Below are positions 11,148 to 22,351 of a stretch of DNA of 64,000 bases, one piece after another. The notes below the pieces were generated by a model. The model saw only the letters and a program-made list of their open reading frames with translations, was not told the DNA's origin and ran no database searches. The translations under genes and the position numbers were made by a program. The DNA comes from Exophiala sp. HKRS030 (taxonomy: Eukaryota > Ascomycota > Eurotiomycetes > Chaetothyriales > Herpotrichiellaceae): contig JAHWDD010000004.1 of NCBI GenBank assembly GCA_023897205.1, forward strand, positions 5,766,001-5,830,000, in the 5' to 3' direction. Every line of letters begins with the position of its first letter. Within the stretch, counting starts at the first letter, position 1.

Positions 11148-12765
11148 CTATGACCTTGGCCTGTATCGCGGCCTCATTGATCTCGCCCCTTTCGCGGCAA
11201 GAGTGGCCTTCTCCAACGCCGAAGTCAGCGTCTCGCATTCCCAACAATTGCAGGCCTGGTACACGGCTCCGAAGCGGATCTGATACAGATCTGCAGTGCG
11301 TTGCATCCCGTCTGTCAGCGTTGGTTTCTCGATCTTGTCGTCGTGGTCGATGAATGTGCCTGTCACGGCTTTCATGGCTGTCACATAGCGTTGGTGTGAG
11401 AGCTGGTGCGTGTGCCAGACAAGGTCGATGTCCAGTGTCGGAACGAGCATGGTTTTAGGGTATAGTTTGAACAGTTTTAAGAAGCGTGCGTATCGGATGC
11501 GAGAGCGCGTCACGATGTCGAGCGCAACGGGGCTACGTAGCCATAGTTGCAGAACCATTTTCTGACAGAACGCGTACTGCCGTGTGACAGCGCTGGCTGC
11601 TTCGGTGACTTCGGGTGAGGGACTGTCGTATAATGCAGAAAGTGGACCATCGGGAAATGGCTCTTCTGTGTTGGTGATGTTATCGAGTTTGACGATCTCG
11701 GGTGTAGTCAATTTGGGTTCGATCGTTCTGGCTAGTCTCAGTGCCACTGGTTTATATGTGCTGTGGCGTTTGATGTCTTCGAAGATGTCAGGGTCGAGCC
11801 CCGTCATTTTTTGAAAGTTGGTCTTCGCTGAGGTTGATAGGTTGAAATGTTGATTTTCAGTGTCTATGGCGGCATACTGTTGTTGAGGAGACCATGTCAG
11901 TGTGCTGTTCTTTCTGACGGCTTCATCTATCACCTGTGAAACTCACAATTTCGGCCCATGGAAAGCCCACTCCACTGATCTGCTTAAGATCTTTGGTCAA
12001 ACGTTTGTAGTAGCTTGGATTGAGAAGAACTGCATGCCAGACCATAAGGACATCTACACGTTCAAACATTAGGTCGAAGCAACATGAAAGAACCCAGTGT
12101 GAAATTAAGAAAAGGATATCCATACCTATAGGAGGTGGGAAGAAAGTATGCCACTCCTTCCTCGGTACCCCGTCCAACGCCGCATTGATCTTCTCAATCC
12201 AGATGAGAAACCTTCGGACAGCAATATTTAAAACAGCAGGCCATTTCAGTTTCCGACGAGTGTCGAACGTCGGATCCTTGACCTTCTTGTCCGGACCACG
12301 GTAACGCCTCACGATTTTTGGGCGTGCAATAATGCTAAATGCCTTGTCCAGGGACGCTGAGTTGTCAACGTGCCGGTGCAGTGCTTCGAAGCATAACAGA
12401 AGTTCCAAGTGAACGGCACACTCCGGGATGGTTGGGATGTCAATTCCAAGGTCCAGGCTGGTGATGGCAGGTGATTCCTGTCGCGCTGTCTTCGACGAGG
12501 AAGGCGACGACAGGCTATCTGTGGCAGCGTCGGCATCAATATTCGTTTCGCCGGTGCTCTCCAGGGAATCGTAATTGCTGGTCAACCCACTGAAGAGAGC
12601 AGGGTTGGGAATGGATTGGTTCTTATTGGAAGTAGTTGTCTTCGTGGCGGTACGAGCATGAGGACTTGCTCCGGTGCGGACACCAACTTGTTGTTGAAGC
12701 GCGCGAATCCGCGTTTGACTGCATTGGTGCAGCGATTGCTGAAAGTAACCTATGGAAAGAGACAT
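11148..12765 (-). CDS. glycine-rich-domain (GRDP/DUF1399)-type protein
   Basis: Exons on the minus strand are 12765-12126, 12053-11947 and 11876-11148, giving 491 residues. Introns of 72 and 70 bp are GT-AG and in phase; the second carries ACTGAC as branch site. Two family hallmarks are visible: VDVLMVWHAVLLNPSYY at the exon 1/2 junction and DIDLVWHTHQLSHQRY in exon 3, each a VWH box typical of plant and fungal GRDP proteins. A CNCWECE cysteine cluster lies near the C-terminus. The Gly-rich tail that names the plant proteins is absent here. Function in fungi is unknown; plant members are linked to stress and auxin responses. The first 80 residues are Ser/Thr-rich. Its 3' end converges with the lipase gene 0.2 kb away. 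Confidence 0.75.
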
Positions 12766-13854
12766 GATCACGTAGATGATTTGTGATGAGCAAAGGCTGG
12801 AGTGATACCAGGCTCGAGACAATATAGCAGTGGGTTCGATTGATCATAGGTCTTTTCAGCCTTGTCGACGCCTTTTGCTCAAGACATGATACCTTTCCAC
12901 TGTAACTGCATCAAGGACATCGATTCAGACCGCATCTCAAAATTTGAAGGTCAATCTATCATCTGATCAAAGAGATGCCAGGCAGCAATGTAAAAGGAGG
13001 GATGGACATGTTTGCATCTGGTGATGCCAGCCTCGCTTCAATGCATCCCGTTCTCAGAGTCAACTAAAAATAAGTCAAGCATCTTAGCCTTGATAGCCTT
13101 GGCGGACTCTGAATCGTCAATAAGAGTAGCAAGAGTCCACTTAAAATCGACAGGGAGTAAAATTACAGGGGAAGAGCATTGTAAGCACTGGATGAATCAA
13201 GCTTCGACATGATTGAGTTCAAGTTGCTCCGATCTGCCTGGGGCTGTGCAGGCTCTGCAAAGTACTCTTGGATGCAACGACGGCAACCGTCTTTAGGCGA
13301 ATCAGCCTCGCTGGAGGGGCACCTTTCAGCAGTGGGGTTTCTTAGCGTGTAACGAGAGGAAGTCGTGACTGACTTTGTCTGAGGAAACACATTGCGATAA
13401 AGCGAGAAATGTACTGTCAGTCGGGGCTTTCCAGGCTTCTCAGAAGCTCGCGCACGCTCGCGGCACTCGCGGCCATTAAAAAAACAAGTGTCTGTCAACC
13501 TGCTTTTCTCAAAATTGGCTGGTCAGACACAACTGTTGGTCCCAAAATATCTAGTCCTGATGCCTGATCATGCAACCATGACTTTCCCTATAATGGAACG
13601 GAATGGATACCATCATGCTTCGAGATGCATGTCTAGCTCTTCCACCCCAGGAAAGGCGAATGGAGGAATTGAGCATGGAGATACGAAGAAACATGATGTA
13701 TCTCGCTTCAAGAGGCCCTCAAAATCGCTGTGTTGAATGAAGCAGCCAAATTCTTCGACTTCTCGAATCTCAAGTTACGAATGCGTTGAGCGACGTTCTG
13801 GGTATTGATACCCAGAACAAGGAATCTCTTGCCTGACCAATCCACCAAGAAATA
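12766..13854. other. divergent intergenic region
   Basis: This is the 1.1 kb upstream region shared by the GRDP gene (minus) and the ZZ/papain-like gene (plus). The short open frames have no recognisable content. It contains both promoters by position, but I see no specific site worth naming. Confidence 0.45.
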
Positions 13855-16800
13855 ATGGCTCCTGCAATTCTGAAGACTGTTTCTGCTGTGGTTGCAGCAC
13901 GCAGACTACGCAAGCAGACTTCACAGAATGTACCACAATCTCAACCTTCGACGACCAGTAGCAACATCACCTCCGCAGCAGATCAGCCTTGGGTGCAAGT
14001 TGGACCAGCCAAGGAGCACCTCTTCGTCAAGCTCAAAGAGCTCTACTGGGTTGGTGTTCGAGCGGAACTTGAGAATATCTTGTTCGCTTTGAAGGAATGG
14101 CAACTTCCCGAATATGCTGATGCAGAGGCGATTGAGACAGAAGAAGACTTTGTTCATGGCTTCGACACCTTTGTCGATCAAGTCAGTCAAGGTGCTCGCA
14201 AGTTTGCAAGCAGATACGGTAAGCCTGCACGGTTACTGTCGACATAAATACCTCCCCTTGCTTTCCTCAAAGGCCACACGATCGCTGAGTACATCACCAC
14301 TGACGCAAGGCAGAATCTCAGAAGCAAGCCATCTCTGCTCGCAAACAATGGCAACATGCTGCCGTCTACAACGATGCACTGAAACAACGAGCCACTGACT
14401 TACTCATCGACCAATCAAGTGCCAGGTTGAAGCTTTTGCTGCGAGAAGAGGTAAAACGTATGCCACTCAGGAAGAATTGGGTCTGTGAGATTGTAGCTCA
14501 TGTTCAATAGTCAGCAATCAAGCATCGTCGGAACCTCTTCTGGAACAAAGGGCCAAATTGTTGTTACAAAGCGCTGGTACAGTCACCAACAAGCGCCGTG
14601 CTAGGATAACGCTGATAATTCATAGGTTTTCTGGACATTGAGAAATTGATCGAACATCGGCCGCCATTGGACGGATGGTCCTTCTGGAGAAGACCTGGAG
14701 TCCCTCAATGTATGTTAGTTGATGTCCTCTCTTTTTTTCCAATGCTGAAAATTCATCTACAGTAACTGTTGCGCATTTCACCCAGGATCATGTGCCAGTA
14801 TTTGGGAGTCACCATTGTTCAGCATGTATGTCCGCGATTCGAGGTTCGATGTTTCGTGCATCATCTCAATCGGATGAAAAGGCTGACGAAGACTGGACCA
14901 TTTGTGAATCATGCTATTTCGAACGCTTCTATGGCGACTCCAACATCTACAAAGTGCACAAACATTGCATCTTGGATGATTCAATCACTTCTGCCGCTGG
15001 ACGCAGAATGTGCCGTTGCGATCGCGTCCTGCATTCGGATCAATCAGGAAGATATCGCACGTTGTTTCCTGTGGCTGAGTCTGACAACCATCGAATCTCG
15101 ACAAGTAAAGGTGGTCTGCAATGTCCTTTGATGTCAATGGGTGACATGGTGGCTGAGTCCAAATATGATTCGATGCAGACTCTGCTCAGAAGAAGAATAC
15201 CCCTCAGTGATGAGAAAAGAATTGCAGCCATGAGCCCCGATGAACTTGCAAAATACCAAAAAGGCCAAAGAAAGGAGGCGAAAAAGGAGGCTAAATTGCA
15301 GACCGGCGTGATACCCAGTCTTGTGGATGAGACTGACAGGGTTGGCACTGAGGGAAAGTCAGCAGAAGTGAAAGAAGCCGAAGCAGACGAGGATATCCCC
15401 TTCTTCATGAAGCGTTATGTGGACAGGTATCCGTTCGGGAATGTCCATATGGCACTTCGGGTTGGACCTTTGATTATTGAAAATGGTGTAGCACAGTATG
15501 TTTGACCTTTTGGCATTGCTCTGATCAGTGAGAGACTAAGCTAACATAAACAGTACCAAGGGAGGAGCTCTTGCAACCCTTCGCGAACCCTCGATATTGT
15601 CACCATCAGGAAACTCCCCTAGTTTAGACTCTGAACATCACTCTGCCTACACCATTTCCGAAGATCCCGATCGTACTCTGTGGTCGCAAAGCAAACGCCA
15701 GCGAGCTCGAAAGCGATACAAGGCAATCATGAAGCAGATTGTTGGGGTTCCATTCACCGGTATCTACCTACAAGATCTCGAGAATTCTATTATTCAGTCC
15801 CTCGTTTCGGCATGCCGATTACCTTTTGATGACCCTGGTCTATCACGATCAGACAGGGATGGACTCGTCAAAAGAATCTTGAAAGATATCCTTGACAAAG
15901 TGAAAGTATATCTTGAGGATCGTATTGATGTATATCTCTACTCCATCAGCGCAAAACTAGCCGATCCAACCATCAAATTACGCTGGAGTGCCACCACAAA
16001 CAATTGCCAGTCATTCTGCGATGCCATCCTTGACTGGGAAATTTTCGGCCAATTTATACCTTTCAAAAGTCCAAAGGCGATTCCGAAGACAGTCAAACCA
16101 TCTCAGGGCCCTGTTCACCCCCTTTATCTTATGTCCTTCGTCACAAGGTCGACATCATACCAGCGAAACAAGGTCAAGAACAAGTATGATGTACCCAGTG
16201 GTCTTACCGAGGAGTATCTGCTGAAATTCCGTTATGGTCGTCACGAAGAGTCTGACATAATCGACACTCTGCATGAGTGGTGGTACGATTTTGGGGCATT
16301 CGGCGGTCACCTCTATGAGAATCAAGCACTGTTCCCATGGGATTGCACCGAGGCCTTTGGCAGATATCCCACACGATGCGGTGATTGCAATCTAGCAAAA
16401 CATCTCTGGGCATTCCCCTTTGACTCTTGGAGCATCATCTCTTTACATTTAGGAAGAGATCGGTACTTGTATGCACCCACTAATGGCTCTAAGCAAGTAA
16501 TGTCCGACTCGGAATGGTTCATCAATCGTCTTACACTTCTGCACTCACAAAACCTACTCCTTCGGGTTGGAGCCGCCATGCATCGCACGGGTGCATTCAT
16601 CGATGCCACCAAATGGCTTCACAGTGCAAGTGATCCGAAAGTCGACAGATTGAAACTTGGTGGCATTCATCGCGCACAACCTTTCTCTCACACATTCGAC
16701 GAAGGCCTCTACCATCAATACTTTATCGCCGAATGGGCCATCTACGAGCCGGACGTCCGCAGGAAGCGATATGAAGAACTACGAGACGGACGTGTGCGAC

Positions 16801-17159
16801 TTAAGGATGTCCCTGGTCGACGACTAGTGAATGAGACAGAAAAGGCTCGACAGGAGCGCGAGATGGAGACTATGCGACATGGTGGTGTATATGGCGCTGC
16901 CTTCGGTGGTATGATCGGGATCGGTGTTTTTGTAGGCGCTGATGCCACATCAGGTGACTCGGGCTTGGGTTTCTGTGCAGATTCGTCGGTTGATAATCCC
17001 GGTGATTGTTCAGCTGATGCGGGAGCAGATGCTGGAGGGAATTGTGGAGGTTGTTCTGCTGGGTGTGGAGGAGGATGCGGTGGGAGCGGTGGTTGTGGTG
17101 GAGGTGGAGGTGGATGCGGTGGTGGTGGTGGTGGGTGTGGAGGAGGAGGAGGTGGCTGA
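13855..17159 (+). CDS. ZZ-like zinc finger plus LRAT/papain-like domain protein with Gly/Cys tail
   Basis: Six exons join in phase to 998 residues: 13855-14218, 14314-14457, 14511-14576, 14626-14709, 14763-15495 and 15554-17159 (introns 95, 53, 49, 53 and 58 bp). The N-terminal 220 residues are helical. Residues about 237-290 hold a ZZ-type site: HHCSACMSAI, then CESCYFERF, then a closing H-x-H (VHKHCIL). Near residue 448 is GNVHMALRVGPLIIENG and near 614 is TTNNCQSFCD. This His...NCxxF order is that of permuted papain/NlpC-P60 folds such as LRAT, HRASLS and PPPDE, with His448 and Cys614 as predicted catalytic pair. The last 70 residues are almost only Gly and Cys (GGCGGG blocks). It could be a thiol peptidase or an acyltransferase; the domain call is from motifs only. 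No close named homologue is known to me. Confidence 0.7.
16969..17156 (+). repeat. Gly/Cys-coding low-complexity tract
   Basis: The 3' end of the preceding gene is a run of GGN and TGY codons encoding repeated CGGG and CGGGGGG blocks. It is within the coding frame and keeps it open to the TGA at 17157. The codon third positions vary, so selection on the protein is more likely than a plain microsatellite. Confidence 0.7.
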
Positions 17160-18052
17160 GATTTGTTCAATGTTGATCGATACCTTCTGATTAGTCTGAT
17201 GAAACGCTCAATCGTTGATGTACTCTTTTATAAGCTGGAGCTTGTTCAACGACGGCGACAATTTACGGTCTCTCTTGTTAGTGACTCTTGGTTACTCCCG
17301 AGAATTGCACATCACACACGAAATGCTACGCTGTAAATCATCCCACAATCAAGCACACATTCACACGTTAGAGCAGACATGTATGACCAAGAGTATGCTT
17401 GGTCATGCTCGTCCAACCAACAGCACGTCTCTTTCCTGTCTACCCATTAGGCTGATGGGCACGATTCCTTCCACGGCCTACCATTCCACGGCATCACTCA
17501 AGAATCCGTGATTGGTGAGAAGTTCCCGGACCAGGAACAAATCCCAATGCGGAAGCAGATGCCTCGGCTGTTTCCCCACAGAGAGGATTACAACCAAAGC
17601 CAGACACCCGGGGAACCTCCAACGAACTTTTGCATCACCTACACATTCTCGGACACACTCGGTTTCTACGATCAGTACAGGCTTGAGCTGCCCTTCGGTA
17701 TTCCACGGCTAATGATATCCTGGATCCTACAGAGATCTACTTAGTCCAAGGCTTTTGCTGGGGACGACGGCCTCACACTTCTACAATTCAGGTCCCGCTA
17801 CAGAAGAGGAGTCGACGACTTGTCATACTGCGGTACTCTTTTCGAAAGGAATTCCTGTGAGGATTCTGGAATATCACGCGAAATCAGGCTGCCTCAGAGG
17901 AATCACAACTGATCGAACACCGACCTTATTACCTACCCGCCGACTTACCTTCCTCCGTATACATCGTACCCATCTCTCACTGAGGAGTCTATACACCTTT
18001 ACTCCATCACCACACTCTATCGACCGTTTCCTTCAATACCCTTACTATCATC
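17160..18052. promoter_or_regulatory. intergenic region with pyrimidine-rich promoter upstream of the dehydrogenase
   Basis: No gene is recognised in this 0.9 kb. The last 120 bp before the ATG at 18053 are rich in C and T and lack G tracts, as is common for core promoters and 5' untranslated regions in filamentous ascomycetes. Confidence 0.35.
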
Positions 18053-18995
18053 ATGACAGCCGTTCCCAAACGACGCCTCGAGGCTCTCTCAGAACAACTT
18101 GTTAAGGGGATTCCCTCAGAAGGCACATTCGAAACTATCCCCAAGATCCGACATGTTGCAGGCCCGTCAGCGGCGCAGAGAGCCGTAGGAAAAGTCGTGA
18201 TCGTGACAGGCGCCAATAGTCCCATTGGAATTGGACGGGCATCGGCTCACCAATTTGCCGAGAATGGTGCTCTGGCTGTATATATCTGCGACTTCGATGA
18301 TAGCCATTTAGAGCGGCATAAGCGTGAGCTGGCAGAACTGTACCCAAATGTCAAGGTGCATGCGGTCAAGGTCGACGTCGGCGACGAACAGCAGGTAAAA
18401 GCTGTTGTGGACGATGCTATGAAGACATACGGCCGGTTGGACGTCATGTTTGCCAATGCAGGAATCGTCGGCGTGCCCAACACATTCGAACACATCACGC
18501 CCGAGGCATATATGAACACGATGCGGGTCAACGCACTCGGGTATTTCTCTGCTTCAAGCACGCGGCAATCGCAATGCGCACCACAACCAAGCAGAAACAA
18601 TTCCCGGCGGCAGCATCATCGGCACGGCCTCAGTAGCGGGCCTCCGCTCCAACGCCGGCGGCACCGACTACTCGGCCAGCAAAGCCGCCGTGGTCAGCAT
18701 GGCGCAAACACTGAGCTACCAACTCGCGGGCACAGGCATCCGCGTCAACGCCATCTGTCCCGGTGTCATCGAGACCGGCATGACGAAACCCATGTACGAC
18801 AACGCCCGCAACCGAGGCACGGAGCGGAAAATCGGCCAGTTGAATCCCTTACAGAGAGGCGCCGTGCCAGACGAGGTGGCCAGGGTTGCACTGTTCTTGG
18901 GCAGTGATGAGGCCAGCTACGTCAATGGTCAGGCCTGGGCGGTTTGCGGCGGCTTGAGTGCCGGTCATCCTACCGTACCGGGGAAATTGGCATAA
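18053..18995 (+). CDS. classical short-chain dehydrogenase/reductase (SDR), two frame breaks
   Basis: The protein is a classical SDR: the NAD(P)-binding [12 protein letters not shown] (TGxxxGxG-type) near residue 50, an Asp in ICDFDDS that favours NAD(H), DVGDEQQV, the structural FANAGIVG, the catalytic Ser in GTASVAG, YSASK (Tyr and Lys of the catalytic tetrad), and the [10 protein letters not shown] after-strand motif. The frame slips by -1 twice. At about 18544-18549 the continuation [10 protein letters not shown] is one frame over, and at the C3 run 18603-18605 [10 protein letters not shown] is a further frame over. Restoring both bases gives 315 codons ending TAA at 18995. A 73-bp GT-AG intron (18541-18613) would also restore phase, but it deletes the conserved helix containing FKHAAIAM, so I reject it. 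Substrate cannot be told from sequence. Confidence 0.8.
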
Positions 18996-20027
18996 AATGT
19001 GGGATGAATGAGTGTAATTAATGGATGGATAGATGGATGGGTGGTCGGTGGAATGGACAGTGACGATGATGGGAGATCTTCAATTTCAACTTCTGACCTC
19101 TGACCTCTGACCTCTGACCTCTGACCTCTGACCTCTGACCTCTGACCTCTGACGGCGCGACTGGTGCAACGCAATGCAGAACAGGACACCAGCAGAAGAA
19201 ATGGACAGAACAACCAACAGAGGTAGCGAAGATTATCTAAGAGAGAACCTCAAACGCTTGCCAACATGGCAATCCTATACACGGAGTGTAGCACTGGATG
19301 TATGTATGTAAGTAAGTAAGCGGGCCATCATCACGCTACCTACCTACCTATATAAATGTGTGTCTGTGTCTGTCTGTCTACGTTAAAAGCCAGCCGGACC
19401 ATCTGAGATATCACAACAAGGCCGGTAGCCATAATTCCCAAGTCGAGGAATCTGCCGACTACAAAAAGTCCAAGACAAAATGAAAATTGGGATTAAATGG
19501 TGATCGTCTCTTGACTGTAATATTCACTTTATCCCTTATGATGTTACATCACGTCCGGCCACGTTGACCTCGATTCCTATCGCTTGTCTGTCCGGTCCCG
19601 TCTCATCCGGAGTTGTCCTGTTCGTGTCCTGTCTTGTCGTGACGCAACTCGTCCCGTCTGCACTCTCTTCGTGTGTGGTTGTACTACAGAGCAACGGGGT
19701 TTCATGTCTCGACGGGTGCAGTTGGACTGTCTGGGGATAGTGGTTACGTGGTGTGTTATGTGCTATGTGTTATGTGTTATCGAGCAGGAGACGGAGCAGC
19801 TATCAAGGGGAAATGAGGTCGAGATTTGGAAGAGGTTTGAACGAGGTTTACTGTCATGAATGTGGCAGGATTGCGCGTAGAGACATGGTTGGAAAAGAGG
19901 GTGGTTCCTATGGGAGGAGTAGTATAATATTATCATTAAAAAATATTTGTGTTCTCGCGATCTTTTTGTCCGAGCCTCATACTCGAAGCTCATTCATGAG
20001 CAGAACAGACAATTTGAACAAAAGCCA
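18996..20027. other. intergenic, repeat-bearing
   Basis: About 1 kb between the converging SDR and BCD1 genes. It carries a 7-bp tandem repeat (listed separately) and short tetranucleotide runs (GTAAGTAAGTAAG near 19308, CTACCTACCTACC near 19336). No gene is supported. Confidence 0.5.
19092..19153. repeat. tandem 7-bp repeat (TCTGACC)n
   Basis: Eight perfect copies of TCTGACC run from 19092 to 19147, followed by a six-base partial copy. Perfect identity of all copies suggests recent slippage and likely length polymorphism. It lies about 100 bp past the SDR stop codon. Confidence 0.95.
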
Positions 20028-21266
20028 TCAATTCGTGAGATCCTTCTGGAGCACTTCCAGGACCTTTCGCTCGTCGACGTCGTCGAGCGCAGAGGGAGGG
20101 TGTTTCCCATCTGTGTGAAGTTGTTGTTGATTGTGGTATACAGGCAGGGTATCAATGACGACTGGGACTTCCGAGTCGTGGATTTCGGTGTATTGTTGTT
20201 CGGTGATGAATGGGGCGGGTAGTTCGTCGGGAGATTCCCTTTTGACATAGAAAGTGGGAAATTCTAGGATAATTTTACCTCTTAGAATGTCGCCTAAGGT
20301 GCTCGAGGTGGAAATTGGAATGAGGCATTTGTACTTTGCGGGTGTGTTGGGTTTGAGTATGTAGAAGTGGAGGTCGGGATCGAGGTCTATGGGTTCATTA
20401 GTGTTTCGAGGTGTCGCAGATTGGTTGTCGATGGTATTTGCCGTGTCGGGTATGAGATCGTGCGACGTTTCGTTTTCGAGTTTCGTCCCGTTGGCGGCAG
20501 AGATTGGAAGCGATTTTCTTGACGGACGAAGTGGACTGGCTTCGTCATTCTTTGTTGCTGGATAAGATCTATCGCTCCTTCGGTGCTGTCGTTTTGTGTG
20601 GTCGGTACATTATTCGTTTCAAAATTCTGCTCCTTTTTCTGGGCATCACTTCTTTTCCGTTTACGCTGAGCCAGCTTTCGACCGAATTGCATGGTAAAGA
20701 TATCTCCGATCGTCTTTGACTCCAATACATTGACTATCCTTGTTGCCCCATTGTAGCATAACCATTCGGTCGTCCACATGATACAGCCATGTTGTCCAGC
20801 CCAATGGGATTTGTTCTGTTTGGACCGAGACAGGCCTTGAGGTGCCTTGATGACAGAGATTTGTCTCTCTTGTATTTCAATATCCAATTTCCGCTTGAAA
20901 TCTTGATGTTTGGTACCGCTTGGAGCCAAGATGATACCTCTGTCAGTGACCAAATCATCGGCTCTGGACAAGGATCTTTCGAGGGATGATATGAAATTGA
21001 AATCTTGATCGACCGATGATGGAGTGGCTAATTCAGATCGAGGTCTGTACGCAGCAGGATTCCGAACACCTGAGCATTGAGCCCATGACTTGTGACGCTT
21101 GACGCAGGGGAGAGAGCATGTGTGTACACCACATCTCGGACATGTGTATTTGATGGGATTGGCGTGACTAAAGAATCAGTAGGTGTTATGGTAGGGAGAG
21201 GAGGTTGAAAACGTACCATATGGTACACAGGTCAGTTAAGGGAACATCTCCTCCAGTGTCCTGCAT
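20028..21266 (-). CDS. BCD1: Bcd1-type box C/D snoRNP assembly protein (zf-HIT)
   Basis: Exon 1 is 21266-21217 and exon 2 starts at 21167 after a 49-bp intron. Together they encode an N-terminal HIT zinc finger: LCTICHANPIKYTCPRCG, then HTCSLPCVKRHKSW and a closing AQC. Downstream are QHGCIMWTTEWLCYNGA and ESKTIGDIFTMQFG, both typical of Bcd1. The C-terminal conserved block DPDLHFYILKP ... LEFPTFYV lies in the next frame. The switch happens between about 20390 and 20600. Either one base is missing (a GGG at 20489-20487 is a candidate, giving 396 residues ending at 20028), or an 80-bp intron 20466-20387 with ACTAAT branch and CATAG acceptor but a weak GTCGCA donor joins the parts. Bcd1 is an essential nuclear factor that stabilises box C/D snoRNAs and helps load Nop58/Snu13 complexes. 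Confidence 0.85.
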
Positions 21267-22261
21267 GATAGACTAGGATGATGGAATCCGACAGGAATCC
21301 ATATGGAATGTGGAATCAATGTTTTGCAGCATGGCGTTGAAGTCTCTCCAGAGAAAATATTATGGGAAAAAATTGGAGACCATGATGAGTGACGCAGAGA
21401 TAGAATGCGGGAGGCGGCAAAATCGCCGCATTGGGGTTTAAGTGGGCTGCTCCGGGGCCTGGTAGTACGGATAAGGAGGAGTCCTCGTTAGTTAATTAAC
21501 TAGGTGGTCAATAACGCCTATTACTTTTGGTACCCAGGCGCAGAAGCACTTTATGGATGCCACTTATAGGCACCACGGCACCTAACAGTTAGTCGATCGG
21601 GAAGGGGGTTACGGAAAGTCTAGCCCCAAAGATTTGGGGTAATCCATTGATTTTGGCGGCTATGGGTTTTCGCAGTAGGGATCTGCCTGTTAGGGCTTCT
21701 CCAGGCCCGGAGGAGGACCGAGCGGTACGAACAGACCCTAAAGACCTACCTGGACAACTCTAAAACACTCCGAAAGAGGGGCTAAGGCTCCTCGGCTCAG
21801 AAATCAAAGTCTGGGAGCACCCAAGGAGTACTTTACTAAGGACCTCCTTCGTAGGTCACTCGTGGTCACTCTAGGTTTTGGTGGCACTGGTGGCTCGGAG
21901 ATAGCGACCTTGATGTGCCTGGAGAATGCCTGGAACATGGGCCTTTTTCACTTCCCAGCCAGCCATGAGTTTCAGCCGCTCAAACTCTGAAAGTAAAAAG
22001 TTAATCATGATTGACGAGTGCCACTGTTATCATCTGCGCGACATGTTGAGATCATGATCAAAAATGATTTCATGTGTTTGGTACATGGCGTTGATACTTT
22101 ATGCCCACCGTAGATGTGGCTTTGCATGGAATGACCCCATATTCTCGAAGCCATGTCCATGACTCGATGGGAGTCGGCGAGGGAAAGAGACATGCATGAT
22201 ACATATCGCCAATCTCATCGTCGTCGCCTAAGGTATGGTGTACTTGATGCAGTAACTAAGT
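21267..22261. other. intergenic, possibly transposon-derived
   Basis: This stretch lies upstream of BCD1 and left of the mariner element. From about 21430 to 21960 the composition changes, with many short palindromic words (for example TTAGTTAATTAACTA at 21491-21505) and a short frame around 21710-21790 reading TERYEQTLKTYLDNS, which resembles part of a transposon polyprotein helix. That is too little to name an element. Confidence 0.3.
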
Positions 22262-22263
22262 TA

Positions 22264-22294
22264 CAGTGGGTGCGCTAAAGTCTAGGCACACCAC
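22264..22294 (+). repeat. left terminal inverted repeat of the mariner element
   Basis: Thirty-one bases beginning CAGTGGGTGCGCTAAAG and ending in GGCACACCAC, preceded by the TA duplication. They match the complement of 23591-23621 except for positions 5-8. Confidence 0.93.
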
Positions 22295-22351
22295 GCGTCA
22301 AAAGTCGCGACGCGTTCTACTCATGATATTGCACACTCTCTTTTGACAGCA

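Noticed and set aside
16742..17170. Proline-rich minus-strand frame
   Set aside because: It is the antisense of the Gly/Cys-coding tail of the ZZ/papain-like gene.
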